Positions 19,820-28,836 of a DNA stretch of 64,000 bases are shown here, in pieces. The position numbers and the translations under genes are program-made. The stretch comes from Bacteroidota bacterium (GTDB lineage: Bacteria > Bacteroidota > Bacteroidia > B-17B0 > Aurantibacillaceae). A model generated the notes under the pieces. The model was not told the DNA's origin, searched no databases, and saw only the letters and a list, made by a program, of their open reading frames with translations. The stretch spans positions 124,001-188,000 of the forward strand of contig JAFLBH010000003.1 in NCBI GenBank assembly GCA_017303905.1. The letters are read 5' to 3'. Position 1 is the first letter of the stretch, and each line of letters opens with the position of its first letter.

Positions 19820-20412
19820 TTGCCACTCACAATTTTCTGAACAGTACGTGTAATGATGGTTAAATCGGTTAACAATCCCGTTTCCTCTATATAACGCATG
19901 TTTAGTTTCAGTTTAGCAGGCATGATTTCCTGAATATAGGTTTGTTCAGGGTTCTCCGACTTTGCCAATAATTCATTTTCGTTGATGTATTCCAAGGAGG
20001 CGTAATCGGTAATTCCTGGCTTTACTTCTAAAACCCTTTTTTGTTCTTCGTTATACATCTCCACATATTTACGGACTTCCGGTCGTGGTCCTACTAAACT
20101 CATGCTTCCGAATAATACATTAAAAAGCTGAGGCAATTCATCCAATTTAAATTTCCGCAAATAATACCCAACCGGTGTTACTCTAGGGTCGCGACCTCCA
20201 ACAGTTAACAATCCCTTTTTATCGGCATCAGTACGCATGGTTCTAAACTTAAATAATTTAAAATCTCGGTTATTCTTCCCGACTCTGGTTTGGAAATAAA
20301 AAATCGGGAACCCGGAATTAATAACGATAGCCAAAACTATGATAACAAATACAGGGAAGAGGAATATAATCCCGACTAAAGAACAGATAATATCAAATAA
20401 TCTTTTTAGCAC
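19816..20412 (-). CDS. Polyprenyl-phosphate sugar-1-phosphate transferase
   Basis: A 198-residue initiating sugar transferase of the PglC/WcaJ family. It has one N-terminal membrane re-entrant helix (about 10-32), then the family hallmarks RVGKNNRDFKLFKFRTMR and DELPQLFNVLFGSMSLVGPR with the conserved E-L-P and RPE segments. It would transfer a sugar-1-phosphate from UDP-sugar to undecaprenyl phosphate, the first step of a surface glycan. Its start overlaps the DegT aminotransferase stop by 7 bp, a common pairing in which the aminotransferase makes the amino sugar (for example a bacillosamine-type sugar). Confidence 0.92.
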   Translation of the reverse strand: MLKRLFDIICSLVGIIFLFPVFVIIVLAIVINSGFPIFYFQTRVGKNNRDFKLFKFRTMRTDADKKGLLTVGGRDPRVTPVGYYLRKFKLDELPQLFNVLFGSMSLVGPRPEVRKYVEMYNEEQKRVLEVKPGITDYASLEYINENELLAKSENPEQTYIQEIMPAKLKLNMRYIEETGLLTDLTIITRTVQKIVSGN

Positions 20413-21614
20413 AACACCTTATTTACCGCATGTAGTACTGCTTTAATTACCGTGTCTACCTTGTTGTTATCCAAGTCGTAATACACAGGCAAAGAAATTT
20501 CGCAACTGTAATTTTTATACGTTTGCGGATAGTTTTGAATGGAATATCCCAGGCCTTTATAATAACTCATGCTTGGCACGGGAATAAAATGCACGTTCAC
20601 CGAAACATCCTGATCAAAAATTTCTTTTATGATTAAATCACGCTGCTCTTCAGTTATATTTTTAATCCTTAAAGGATATAAATGATAACATCCGGTTTTT
20701 TCTTTGGTTTGATAAATAGGTAAGATAAACCGTGTATCGTTTTTAAAACCATCCGAATAGCGATCAAAAATTTCGCGGCGACGCACTAAAGTATCATTAT
20801 CATATCGCTTTAATTCAATTAAGCCGATAGCTGCAGCAATATCCGTCATGTTGCATTTATAGCCGGCTTCAATCACATCATATTTCCAGTTCCCTTTTTG
20901 TGTTTTGGCTAAAGCATCTTTGTTTTGTCCGTGAAGTGTTTTAATGCATAAGTATTTATATACCTCTTCATTATTAAAAGGAGCCGGAAGGTTTAAGGCA
21001 ACAGCACCGCCTTCGGCAGTTGTTAGATTTTTTACGGCATGAAAAGAAAACACAGAAACATCACACAAAGAGCCGGTTTTCTTTCCTTTATAGGAAGCGC
21101 CAAATGAATGAGCAGCATCCGATAATATTAAGATGCGTCCGAGTTGTTTTTGGATATCGTTTGCTGCAATAAACTTTGAACGATACTTCTCAGATAGATT
21201 ATTAATCGCATCAAAATCGCTAGGCCATCCTGCAAAATCAACCGGCATAATTACTTTTGTTTTTGACGTAATAGCCTTTTCGATCGCCTCCACATTGATA
21301 TTAAAATCACTTTCATTAACATCTGTAAATATCGGAGTTGCACCACAATGCATAATTACATTTGCAGTAGCGCTATAAGTATAAGCAGGAAGAATAACCT
21401 CATCGCCCGGACCAACACCAAACCATCTTAATATGATTTCAAGACCAGCTGTTGCGGAGTTTAAACAAAGCGTGTTCTTGTTACCGCAGTAGGAAGTAAT
21501 TTGCTTTTCAAATTCTTTGGTGCGCGGACCTGTTGTAATCCAACCCGACTTAAGAGCAGCGACTACCTCGTTGCAAATTTCATCATCGATGCGTGGTGGC
21601 GAAAATGGAATCAT
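20406..21614 (-). CDS. DegT/DnrJ/EryC1/StrS aminotransferase
   Basis: A PLP-dependent sugar aminotransferase of 402 residues. The fold signatures are GDEVILPAYTYSATANVI, the aspartate-containing LILSDAAHSFGASY, and the PLP lysine in FSFHAVKNLTTAEGG. The start is ATG 21614 (MIPFSPPRID), which is where family proteins begin; a TTG-initiated 7-residue extension to 21635 is less likely. A TTAATTTG -7-like box (one mismatch) lies about 20 bp upstream. It probably aminates a UDP-4-keto-sugar used by the adjacent sugar transferase. Confidence 0.92.
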   Translation of the reverse strand: MIPFSPPRIDDEICNEVVAALKSGWITTGPRTKEFEKQITSYCGNKNTLCLNSATAGLEIILRWFGVGPGDEVILPAYTYSATANVIMHCGATPIFTDVNESDFNINVEAIEKAITSKTKVIMPVDFAGWPSDFDAINNLSEKYRSKFIAANDIQKQLGRILILSDAAHSFGASYKGKKTGSLCDVSVFSFHAVKNLTTAEGGAVALNLPAPFNNEEVYKYLCIKTLHGQNKDALAKTQKGNWKYDVIEAGYKCNMTDIAAAIGLIELKRYDNDTLVRRREIFDRYSDGFKNDTRFILPIYQTKEKTGCYHLYPLRIKNITEEQRDLIIKEIFDQDVSVNVHFIPVPSMSYYKGLGYSIQNYPQTYKNYSCEISLPVYYDLDNNKVDTVIKAVLHAVNKVLC

Positions 21615-21846
21615 ACCAATTGTTTTGTAATGCAAATTAACGAAAATTAAAGCAGCTAAACCCTCATCGAAGGGTGTAAAGTTGAATCGGAAGCAATCAA
21701 CTTTATTAACAATCGATATTTAATTACAGATGCACTTAATTAACATTAACGTGTTGAGACATAATTATTCGCAAAAGGTTTCGCCTTGATATCTTATCTA
21801 TTTTTAGCAAAAGTTAATTAACAATTTCGCAAAAAAATATAATCGC

Positions 21847-24186
21847 ATGAATGCAGAAAATTTAAAATCCGATTTAAAACAAGTTTTCGATAATGATTTA
21901 GCTCTTAGAAAAGAGTATAATGATTTGAAACGTTCTTTAAGTGATTACCGTAATCAACTGATTGAACGCGACGAAGACTGTAAACGTTTACAAGTAACCA
22001 TTGATGTATTAAATACGAAGATGGAAGTGCTTGATCGCGATAATCAGAATTATAAAGCTGAATTAGCTGCATTTAAAGAACTACGCGCAAGCATTAAAGA
22101 GCAATTACAAGCCAAACAAGAAGAGATAAATAATTACTTAAGCGAAATTGAGTCGTTAAAATCTCAAATGGATGGAATTGCTGCGGAATATGAAGCGCGT
22201 ATAGAATCGGTAAAAACAGCTTCGTATGAAGAATTAGATGCGGTTAAAAAAGAATTAACTACACAAATTGATGAATTACGTTCTAATGGCCACTACCGCG
22301 AAATTGGCATACGTGATGAATATGAATTAAAGATTAATGAGCTTAGCCAGCTTTTATTAGATAAAGAGATTGAATTAACTTCAAAGCACGAATCAGAAAT
22401 CAGTAACTTAAGAAGTGAATACTTCCAGCAAATTGAGACTATTAAGTCTAACTACGAAAGTCGCATTTCTGAAACATCAAGTTCAACTTCTTCACAAATT
22501 GAAACCTTAACAAACGAGTACGAAGGCAAATTAAAACGTTTGGAAGACAGCTTAACAGCTTCTTTAAACGAAAGCACTTCTTCGTATGAATCCAGAATTT
22601 CTGAATTAGAGTCGGCTATCGAAAATCAAAAGAGCACTTTAACATCAGAATATAACAGTACTATTGAAAGTTTAACTTCTGAGTTTACTAATAAGGAACA
22701 AGAATTGATTTCAACTTACGAAGGGCGCATTGCAGAATTAAATGCTTTGGCCGAAAGTAATATGGAATCTTTAAAAGCCGGTTTTGAGAGTCAGATTAAT
22801 GAGTTAAAGTCTTTAGCAAGCTCGGATGTAGAGTCAGTAAAAGCTGAATATGAAAGCAAGCTTTCTAATACATTAATACATTCGAATAAGCAAAACAGTA
22901 AATTAACTGAAGAGTTAAATAAGTTTGTGATTGAGAATGAGCATTTCAAGGAGAAAATCCGTGAAATGATTCACCATATTGATGGGCAAAACACAAAAAT
23001 TGAAGACTTAGCCCGTGAAATTGAAATCAAAAACTCTGAAATTACTGCTCAAACTGAAAAGTATAACAGCCTAACTTCTGAATTTGAAACTTACAAAGCT
23101 TCACAATTACAATCGCAAAGTGAGCAAGTTCAAAATTTAACGGCTGAATTATCCCGTTTAACAGAAACTATTAGTGCATTAGAGTCAGATTTAGAAGTTA
23201 AAAACAATACGATTGCCGAATTAAATTCAAGTGTTTCATCAAAATCGGCAGAATTAGGATATACTAAGTCTGAAATCGAAAGATTAAATAATGAATTAAG
23301 TAAGAACATTTCTGAGTGGAGTGAAAAAGAAGCGTCGTTTGAGAGTTTCAAAAACGAATTGGAAATCATTACGCAACAACAATTACAAAATAAGGATATT
23401 GAGTTCCAGAAATTATTAAATGAAAATACTAGCTTAATCTCAGAAATTGATTCAGCCCAGGAAAAGTTGGAAGCTCAAGAATCTGAATTAGCCTTATTAA
23501 AAGCAGAATTAGAAGAATCTAATTCCGGAATTGAATCACGTGTTTCAGAATTAAAAGAAGTATTAAATTCTAAAAACTATGAAATCACTACTTTATCGGC
23601 TAACAATGCCGCACTAAGTAATGAGTTAACACAAGTAAAATCTGAAAACATCGAACTTGTAGCTAAATTAGAAAGTGCTTCATCATCTGCAGAAGAAATT
23701 TCAAACTGGGAAAACAAGTACAATACTATCAGTGCAGAAAATGAAAGCTTAATCTTTCAATTAGAAGAGTTAAACTCAACAGTAGGTAACTTTAAATCTG
23801 AAATTGAAAATCTAAATTCTAAAATTTCAGATTACGAGAGTAGAATGGCGGAAATGACTTCTTCAACTACTAGTTCAAACGATCAGGATGAATATATCGA
23901 TCGCTTATTCAAACAAATTGATGCATTAAATGATGAGCGTTTAAATTTGTTGAATGAGAAGGAACAAATGGCTGAACAGTTGTTAAAAATGAATGATGTG
24001 ATTAGTGGTATTTCTCAACATGTTGATAGTCAGAATATTGATGTTAACGATTTGAATAATCACAGGAAGAATATTATATTAGCAAAGTCTTCCAATGGTA
24101 ACTTGAGTGACAGCAGTTCCATGAAGAAACAAATTAACGAATTGGTGCGTGAAATTGATAAGTGTATTGCTTTACTAAGTGCTTAA
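21847..24186 (+). CDS. Very long coiled-coil protein upstream of zapA
   Basis: A 779-residue, nearly continuous coiled coil rich in E, S, L, K and N, with no signal peptide or membrane segment. The middle (about 180-330) is built of diverged repeats around the phrase YESRIxEL, for example NYESRISE, SYESRISELES, TYEGRIAELNA, YESKLSN. The C-terminus (about 745-779) ends in KKQINELVREIDKCIALLS, a segment I associate from memory with a short coiled-coil protein that usually precedes zapA in Bacteroidota. The next gene is zapA, 24 bp away. I infer a cytoplasmic scaffold or division-associated role, perhaps comparable to ZapB, but that is not demonstrated. Confidence 0.75.
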   Translation: MNAENLKSDLKQVFDNDLALRKEYNDLKRSLSDYRNQLIERDEDCKRLQVTIDVLNTKMEVLDRDNQNYKAELAAFKELRASIKEQLQAKQEEINNYLSEIESLKSQMDGIAAEYEARIESVKTASYEELDAVKKELTTQIDELRSNGHYREIGIRDEYELKINELSQLLLDKEIELTSKHESEISNLRSEYFQQIETIKSNYESRISETSSSTSSQIETLTNEYEGKLKRLEDSLTASLNESTSSYESRISELESAIENQKSTLTSEYNSTIESLTSEFTNKEQELISTYEGRIAELNALAESNMESLKAGFESQINELKSLASSDVESVKAEYESKLSNTLIHSNKQNSKLTEELNKFVIENEHFKEKIREMIHHIDGQNTKIEDLAREIEIKNSEITAQTEKYNSLTSEFETYKASQLQSQSEQVQNLTAELSRLTETISALESDLEVKNNTIAELNSSVSSKSAELGYTKSEIERLNNELSKNISEWSEKEASFESFKNELEIITQQQLQNKDIEFQKLLNENTSLISEIDSAQEKLEAQESELALLKAELEESNSGIESRVSELKEVLNSKNYEITTLSANNAALSNELTQVKSENIELVAKLESASSSAEEISNWENKYNTISAENESLIFQLEELNSTVGNFKSEIENLNSKISDYESRMAEMTSSTTSSNDQDEYIDRLFKQIDALNDERLNLLNEKEQMAEQLLKMNDVISGISQHVDSQNIDVNDLNNHRKNIILAKSSNGNLSDSSSMKKQINELVREIDKCIALLSA

Positions 24187-24210
24187 TTTTTAACGCCCTA
24201 ACTGTTTTCA

Positions 24211-24519
24211 ATGAATGAGGTTAGTATAAAAGTAGAAATTGCAGGGGGATTATATCCCCTGAAAATCAAAGCCGAAGACGAGGAAAACGTAGTAAGGGTT
24301 GTTAGTTTAATAAATACTAAAATTGATGAGTTTGAAAAAACTTATGCAGTTAAGGATAAAAAGGATGTTTTGGCGATGGTAATGTTGCAGCTTGTTTCTC
24401 AATATTATCAGAAAGCTGAAGAAGCCGAAAAAGAATTAAGCCATTTTAAGATACTATTAATTGATGTGGAGATGATGTTACAAGAACATCTCGATAGCAT
24501 TAAAAAAATAGACGAATAA
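24211..24519 (+). CDS. zapA: Cell division protein ZapA
   Basis: A 102-residue protein with the ZapA fold: an N-terminal beta-alpha unit (VSIKVEIAGGLYPLKIKAEDEENV) and a long C-terminal dimerising helix (KDVLAMVMLQLVSQYYQKAEEAEKE). ZapA binds FtsZ and bundles its filaments at mid-cell. It sits between a giant coiled-coil gene and rny; the coiled-coil/zapA pair recalls the ZapB/ZapA partnership. A strong hairpin terminator follows. Confidence 0.9.
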   Translation: MNEVSIKVEIAGGLYPLKIKAEDEENVVRVVSLINTKIDEFEKTYAVKDKKDVLAMVMLQLVSQYYQKAEEAEKELSHFKILLIDVEMMLQEHLDSIKKIDE

Positions 24520-24544
24520 TAGCCACGGGCTACACAATTTTATC

Positions 24545-24597
24545 ACGCACAAATTTTATTATCGTTTCATCGAAATAAAGTTTGTGCGTTTTTATTT
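24545..24597 (+). terminator. Intrinsic terminator after zapA
   Basis: ACGCACAAA at 24545-24553 pairs exactly with TTTGTGCGT at 24581-24589; inside, TTTATT and AATAAA extend the stem. A TTTTTATTTT tract follows. It separates zapA from rny, so rny should have its own promoter, which I could not identify with confidence. Confidence 0.8.
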
Positions 24598-24655
24598 TGT
24601 GGGATTGTGAGGTTGATTGCCGAAAGGTTGTACTAAAACTAAAAATTTAGAAAAA

Positions 24656-26218
24656 ATGAATTTAGACTTAAACATTATAGAAATCAGCATTATTGCCGGG
24701 GGCCTTATCCTCGGGCTGATTGTTGGCTTTATAATTGCCAACTCGCGCCTTAACCGAACCGCGCAAAAAGAAAAGGAAAACATTATTAAGGAAGCTGAAG
24801 TAAAAACGGAAGCTCTTAAACAGGAGAAAATTTTACAAGCCAAAGAAAAATTCCTTCAACTTAAATCTGAACATGATAAGTCGGTGCAAGAAAAAAATCA
24901 CCAGATTTCACAAACAGAAAACAAGTTAAAGCAAAAGGAAAACGAGCTTTCGAAAAAGATTGAAGAGAATAACCGCAAAGATAAGGAGCTCGAAAATTTA
25001 AAGAATCAGGCTAGTCAGCAAATCGAACTTTATAAGCAACGTAACGAAGAGGTGGAAAAATTACACCGCCGACAAGTTGAAATGCTTGAGAAAGTTTCCG
25101 GATTAAAAGCCGATGATGCAAAAGCTCAATTAGTGGAAAGTGTAAAAGCCGAAGCAAAAACACAGGCTATGGCTTACATTAAAGATATTATGGATGAAGC
25201 GAAAATGACCGCTAACAAAGAAGCGAAGCGTATCGTTATTCAATCCATTCAGCGTGTTGCCACTGAAACTGCTATCGAGAATTCAGTTACTGTTTTCCAT
25301 ATTGAAGGTGATGAAATGAAGGGTAGAATCATCGGACGTGAAGGTCGTAACATCCGTGCCCTTGAAGCGGCAACCGGTGTAGAGATTATTGTAGACGATA
25401 CTCCGGATGCTATTACTCTTTCTTGCTTCGATTCTATCCGTCGTGAAATTGCCCGTTTAGCTTTACATCAATTAGTAAGCGACGGACGTATTCACCCTGC
25501 GCGTATTGAAGAAGTAGTTGAGAAAACGAAAAAAATGATTGAAGAAGAAATCATTGAAACCGGTAAACGTACTTGCATCGACTTAGGTATTCATGGTTTA
25601 CATCCTGAACTAATCCGTATGGTGGGACGTATGAAATACCGTTCTTCTTACGGACAAAATTTATTGCAACACTCACGCGAGGTAGCTAATCTTTGTGCTA
25701 TCATGGCTAGCGAAATGGGACTCAATCCTAAGGTGGCGAAACGTGCTGGCTTATTACATGATATTGGAAAAGTACCTGATGATGAGCCTGAATTACCACA
25801 CGCAATCCTTGGTATGAAACTCGCTGAGAAATACAAAGAGAAAGCGGAAGTTTGCAATGCCATTGGTGCTCACCACGACGAAATTGAAATGACTTCATTA
25901 TACTCACCAATCATTCAGGTGTGTGATGCTATTAGCGGTGCCCGTCCAGGTGCCCGTCGCGAAATTGCGGAACAATACATGAAGCGTTTAAAGGATCTGG
26001 AAGCACTTGCTTTATCCTACGATGGTGTAGAAAAAACATATGCTATTCAGGCCGGCCGCGAATTACGTGTTATTGTTACAAGTGAAAAAGTAACCGATGC
26101 TAAAGCAGAAGAGTTGGCATTTAATATTTCTCAGAAAATTCAAACGGAGATGACATATCCGGGTCAGGTAAAAGTAACTGTGATCCGTGAAACAAGAGCA
26201 ACTTCTTACGCGAAATAA
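24656..26218 (+). CDS. rny: Ribonuclease Y
   Basis: A 520-residue membrane-anchored endoribonuclease that initiates mRNA decay. It has an N-terminal transmembrane helix (about 8-28), a long charged coiled coil to about residue 190, a KH RNA-binding domain ([19 protein letters not shown]), and an HD metal-dependent phosphohydrolase domain with [13 protein letters not shown] and GLLHDIGK. The start is ATG 24656 ([10 protein letters not shown]); a TTG-initiated extension from 24617 is unlikely. Its stop overlaps the following ATG as TAATG. Confidence 0.96.
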   Translation: MNLDLNIIEISIIAGGLILGLIVGFIIANSRLNRTAQKEKENIIKEAEVKTEALKQEKILQAKEKFLQLKSEHDKSVQEKNHQISQTENKLKQKENELSKKIEENNRKDKELENLKNQASQQIELYKQRNEEVEKLHRRQVEMLEKVSGLKADDAKAQLVESVKAEAKTQAMAYIKDIMDEAKMTANKEAKRIVIQSIQRVATETAIENSVTVFHIEGDEMKGRIIGREGRNIRALEAATGVEIIVDDTPDAITLSCFDSIRREIARLALHQLVSDGRIHPARIEEVVEKTKKMIEEEIIETGKRTCIDLGIHGLHPELIRMVGRMKYRSSYGQNLLQHSREVANLCAIMASEMGLNPKVAKRAGLLHDIGKVPDDEPELPHAILGMKLAEKYKEKAEVCNAIGAHHDEIEMTSLYSPIIQVCDAISGARPGARREIAEQYMKRLKDLEALALSYDGVEKTYAIQAGRELRVIVTSEKVTDAKAEELAFNISQKIQTEMTYPGQVKVTVIRETRATSYAK

Positions 26219-26580
26219 TGCTGAATAAATTTAAACAATTAAGAGGAGAAAAGGCCGTTGTGCTTTTTCTCCTTTTTATTTTACAGGCTTGTTCTTTTCA
26301 GGAAATAAAAAATCCCTTCCCTCAAAAAAATGAAATAAAACAAGGAGAAAAATTCTGCGTTATCCTTCCTGAAAACCACAATGAGACTTCGTTTTGGCAC
26401 GCTACACAAAAACAATTTGTAGCCGTTGAAGCTCTCAATTCGGTTTGGCACGGAAATGAAAAAGGCATTTATTTTAATTTCTTGGCAAAGAATAAAGGAA
26501 CAGATACGCTTTATTTTTTCAAGCGTCAACAACAAGACACCATTCAGCAGGAAAAGTTTATTGTAACTGTGGTAGAATAA
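26218..26580 (+). CDS. Small lipoprotein resembling chagasin-family (I42) protease inhibitors
   Basis: A 120-residue lipoprotein: hydrophobic signal segment (KAVVLFLLFILQAC) with the lipobox cysteine at about residue 25. The mature part has a strand pattern like the chagasin/I42 cysteine-protease inhibitors: GEKFCVILPENHNETSFWHA (compare the family's LPxNPTTGYxW loop), then FNFLAKNKGTDTLYFFKR (compare the F-x-A-x-x-x-G-x-x-x-L-x-F-x-Y segment) and a closing FIVTVVE strand. The GxGG loop is not intact, so activity is uncertain. It overlaps the rny stop by one base. The signal-peptide codons form a terminator-like hairpin. Confidence 0.7.
   Translation: MLNKFKQLRGEKAVVLFLLFILQACSFQEIKNPFPQKNEIKQGEKFCVILPENHNETSFWHATQKQFVAVEALNSVWHGNEKGIYFNFLAKNKGTDTLYFFKRQQQDTIQQEKFIVTVVE
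26241..26284 (+). terminator. Terminator-like hairpin inside the signal-peptide codons
   Basis: GGAGAAAA at 26245-26252 pairs with TTTTCTCC at 26265-26272 (an outer AAGA/TTTTT side extends it), and a TTTTTATTTT tract follows. It lies within the 26218 gene, just after rny. If the ribosome is not close behind RNA polymerase it could end rny transcripts; when translation is coupled it would be melted. Confidence 0.5.
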
Positions 26581-27561
26581 TCACAGACCTTTTACATCCA
26601 TTTCATTACCACACTTGAAATGTCCTTTAGGGCATGATTTATATCCGTGTAAACCGCAAGGACGGCAATTCAGATTTTTCACCTCAACAATTTTTGTCTG
26701 ATCAGACAAAGGCGTAAATCCAAATGCTGGAACAGTAGAGCAAAAAAATGAGGTAACAGGCGCGTTCATGGCAGAACATAAATGTAAAGGGGCGCTGTCG
26801 TTTACATAATTCATTTGCGCGTCCTTCATCAACGCTGCAGATTGCAATAAATTTAATTCGCCTGCTAATACTTTTGTGTTGGCCCTGCTATCTTGCGATT
26901 TAATTCGATTGCACAATTCAATATCCCCTTTGGCTCCTAACAAATAAACAGTAACATCTGATGACAGAAGATTAATTAATTCAATCCATTTTCCCTCGGG
27001 TAATTGCTTGGTAAACCAAACCGACGAAGGTGACATGCAAACATATTTACCGATTTTATATGCAGCTACTTTGTCAAAATCTTCCTTTGATGGATATAAT
27101 TTTGGTCGCGCCACACGCTTATCAGTAATTTCTTCGATTAAAGAATTATAACGTTCAGTTTCATGTCGTCCGTCACCAATAACATGCTTTACTTTTTTTG
27201 TAAATAAAAATGAAAAAGGGTTTTTATCAAATCCGGCTTTCATTTTCGCGCCTGAAAATGTGGTAAGAAATCCGGAGCTCGCATAACGATGCAAATTAAT
27301 CACCGCATCGTAATGATTATTTTTTATTTGCTTTCTGAGTTTGAAAAGGGATGCGTATTTACCTTCTTGCTTATTCCAAATCAGTACTTCCTTTAAATAA
27401 GGATGCTGAGTATAGAGAGATTCATTTCCTTTTCGCACCAAAATAGAGAGTGACGCGTTTGGAAAAGAAGCATGTAATTTTTCAAGTACCGAACTGGCTA
27501 AAATAGCATCGCCGATAAATGCCGTTTGTATAACTAAGATATTTTTAAAATCGTTTTTCAA
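26581..27561 (-). CDS. Glycosyltransferase family 9 (heptosyltransferase-like)
   Basis: A 326-residue GT-B protein of the ADP-heptose:LPS heptosyltransferase family. The start NILVIQTAFIGDAILASSVL is the acceptor-site signature, and SPSSVWFTKQLPEGKW with YVNDSAPLHLCSAMNAPV are the nucleotide-sugar site signatures. It adds heptose or a related sugar to the lipid A core on the cytoplasmic face of the inner membrane. A cysteine-rich tail (CRPCGLHGYKSCPKGHFKC) follows the catalytic fold, as in many GT9 members. It lies 4 bp downstream of the DUF3307 gene. Confidence 0.92.
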   Translation of the reverse strand: MKNDFKNILVIQTAFIGDAILASSVLEKLHASFPNASLSILVRKGNESLYTQHPYLKEVLIWNKQEGKYASLFKLRKQIKNNHYDAVINLHRYASSGFLTTFSGAKMKAGFDKNPFSFLFTKKVKHVIGDGRHETERYNSLIEEITDKRVARPKLYPSKEDFDKVAAYKIGKYVCMSPSSVWFTKQLPEGKWIELINLLSSDVTVYLLGAKGDIELCNRIKSQDSRANTKVLAGELNLLQSAALMKDAQMNYVNDSAPLHLCSAMNAPVTSFFCSTVPAFGFTPLSDQTKIVEVKNLNCRPCGLHGYKSCPKGHFKCGNEMDVKGL

Positions 27562-27565
27562 ATTA

Positions 27566-27946
27566 CTAAATCATGTGGATAAACGTTTTTACTGCATATA
27601 ACGTTCCTACCAAACATAAATTATGTATTAATTGATCTAATCCTATCATCACAAAAAACAAACGGTAATTTTTCGACTCCCAGAATTTAGAAGTGATTTT
27701 TGACGTAATGAAATCTGTTACAAAATGTAAAGCCACGTTACCAATCCACCATGCAAAGGCCATGTAATAATTATCAAGAAATTTTGCCAGGATAAAAAAG
27801 CTTATCAATGAAACCAAAGCATAAACACCAACGTGTATACTCAGCCATTTTAAACTTTTACTTTTCCCGGTTGCCATTTGTGATGTTTGAAACACAAAGT
27901 CGGCCAAGAAATGCACTATGAATATACCAAGCAAAACATATACCAT
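27566..27946 (-). CDS. DUF3307 membrane protein
   Basis: A 126-residue protein with four hydrophobic helices. The start VLLGIFIVHFLADFVFQTSQMA, and the histidines in helix 3 (NVALHFVTDFITSK) and near the end (GLDQLIHNLCLV), are the pattern of the DUF3307 family, whose function is unknown. It overlaps the dapD stop by one base and precedes a GT9 gene by 4 bp, so the three form an operon led by dapD. Confidence 0.85.
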   Translation of the reverse strand: MVYVLLGIFIVHFLADFVFQTSQMATGKSKSLKWLSIHVGVYALVSLISFFILAKFLDNYYMAFAWWIGNVALHFVTDFITSKITSKFWESKNYRLFFVMIGLDQLIHNLCLVGTLYAVKTFIHMI

Positions 27947-28755
27947 TACACAGCTACATTATGCTCACGAAGAGCATCATTTAAGGAGGTTTTTAAATCT
28001 GTACTTTCTTTTCTTTTACCAATAATTAAAGCGCATGGCACCTGATATTCACCTGCGGCAAATTGCTTTGTATAAGAACCCGGAATTACAACTGATCGCT
28101 CCGGAACAAAGCCTTTCGTTTCAATTGGCTCCTTACCTGTCACATCAATAATTTTTGTCGACATCGTTAATACCACATTCGCTCCCAAAACCGCCTGCTT
28201 CCCTACTCTTACGCCTTCTACCACAATACAACGCGAACCAACGAAACAATCATCTTCAATTATTACCGGAGCAGCTTGCACCGGCTCTAACACTCCGCCA
28301 ATTCCTACCCCACCACTCAAATGAACATTTTTTCCTATCTGTGCACAACTTCCCACTGTTGCCCAGGTATCCACCATCGTTCCGCTATCTACATAACCGC
28401 CGATGTTTACATAACTTGGCATCATAATTACGCCAGGTGCTAAATAAGAACCATATCGTGCTATAGCATGAGGCACTACACGCACACCTAACTTCGCATA
28501 ATCCTTTTTAAGCGCCATTTTATCATGAAACTCAAACGGACCGACCTCAATAGTTTCCATTTTTCTAATTGGGAAGTACATAATAACTGCTTTCTTCACC
28601 CAATCATTAACCTTCCAACTACCATCGCTCAATGGCTCAGCCACACGCAAAGTACCTTTATCCAATAATTCAATTACCTCGTTAATTACTTTTTGAGTGG
28701 AGGCTTCTTTTAATAATTCGCGGTTAGTCCAGGCCGCTTCAATAACTGATTGCAT
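27946..28755 (-). CDS. dapD: Tetrahydrodipicolinate N-succinyltransferase
   Basis: A 269-residue enzyme of the succinylase branch of lysine and diaminopimelate synthesis; it transfers succinyl from succinyl-CoA to tetrahydrodipicolinate. The C-terminal half is a left-handed beta-helix of hexapeptide repeats (VIMMPSYVNIGGYVDSGTMV, ATVGSCAQIGKNVHLSGGVG, CFVGSRCIVVEGVRVGKQAV), and the N-terminal helical part matches the trimeric DapD family. Product DAP also feeds peptidoglycan. The ATG at 28755 begins MQSVIEAAW. Confidence 0.96.
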   Translation of the reverse strand: MQSVIEAAWTNRELLKEASTQKVINEVIELLDKGTLRVAEPLSDGSWKVNDWVKKAVIMYFPIRKMETIEVGPFEFHDKMALKKDYAKLGVRVVPHAIARYGSYLAPGVIMMPSYVNIGGYVDSGTMVDTWATVGSCAQIGKNVHLSGGVGIGGVLEPVQAAPVIIEDDCFVGSRCIVVEGVRVGKQAVLGANVVLTMSTKIIDVTGKEPIETKGFVPERSVVIPGSYTKQFAAGEYQVPCALIIGKRKESTDLKTSLNDALREHNVAV

Positions 28756-28821
28756 AGTATAAATTTCGATGCAAGTTACTAAATATTTAGCTTTTATGCC
28801 GATGAAACAAAAGGTAATTTA

Positions 28822-28829
28822 TAATATTG
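28822..28829 (+). promoter_or_regulatory. Promoter -7-like box ahead of the glycerophosphodiesterase gene
   Basis: TAATATTG differs from TAnnTTTG by one base. Transcription would begin around 28834, within a few bases of the TTG start at 28837, so the message would be leaderless. A TTG -33 element at proper distance is not clear. Confidence 0.3.
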
Positions 28830-28836
28830 TACTTAA

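Noticed and set aside
22380..22860. Tandem DNA repeat or CRISPR-like array in the coiled-coil gene
   Set aside because: The repetition is at protein level (YESRIxEL units) with diverged codons; there are no equal spacers or identical repeats.
24520..24655. 6S RNA (ssrS) downstream of zapA
   Set aside because: In gamma-proteobacteria ssrS follows zapA, but here only about 136 bases lie between zapA and rny, and most of them form a single terminator hairpin with a T tract.
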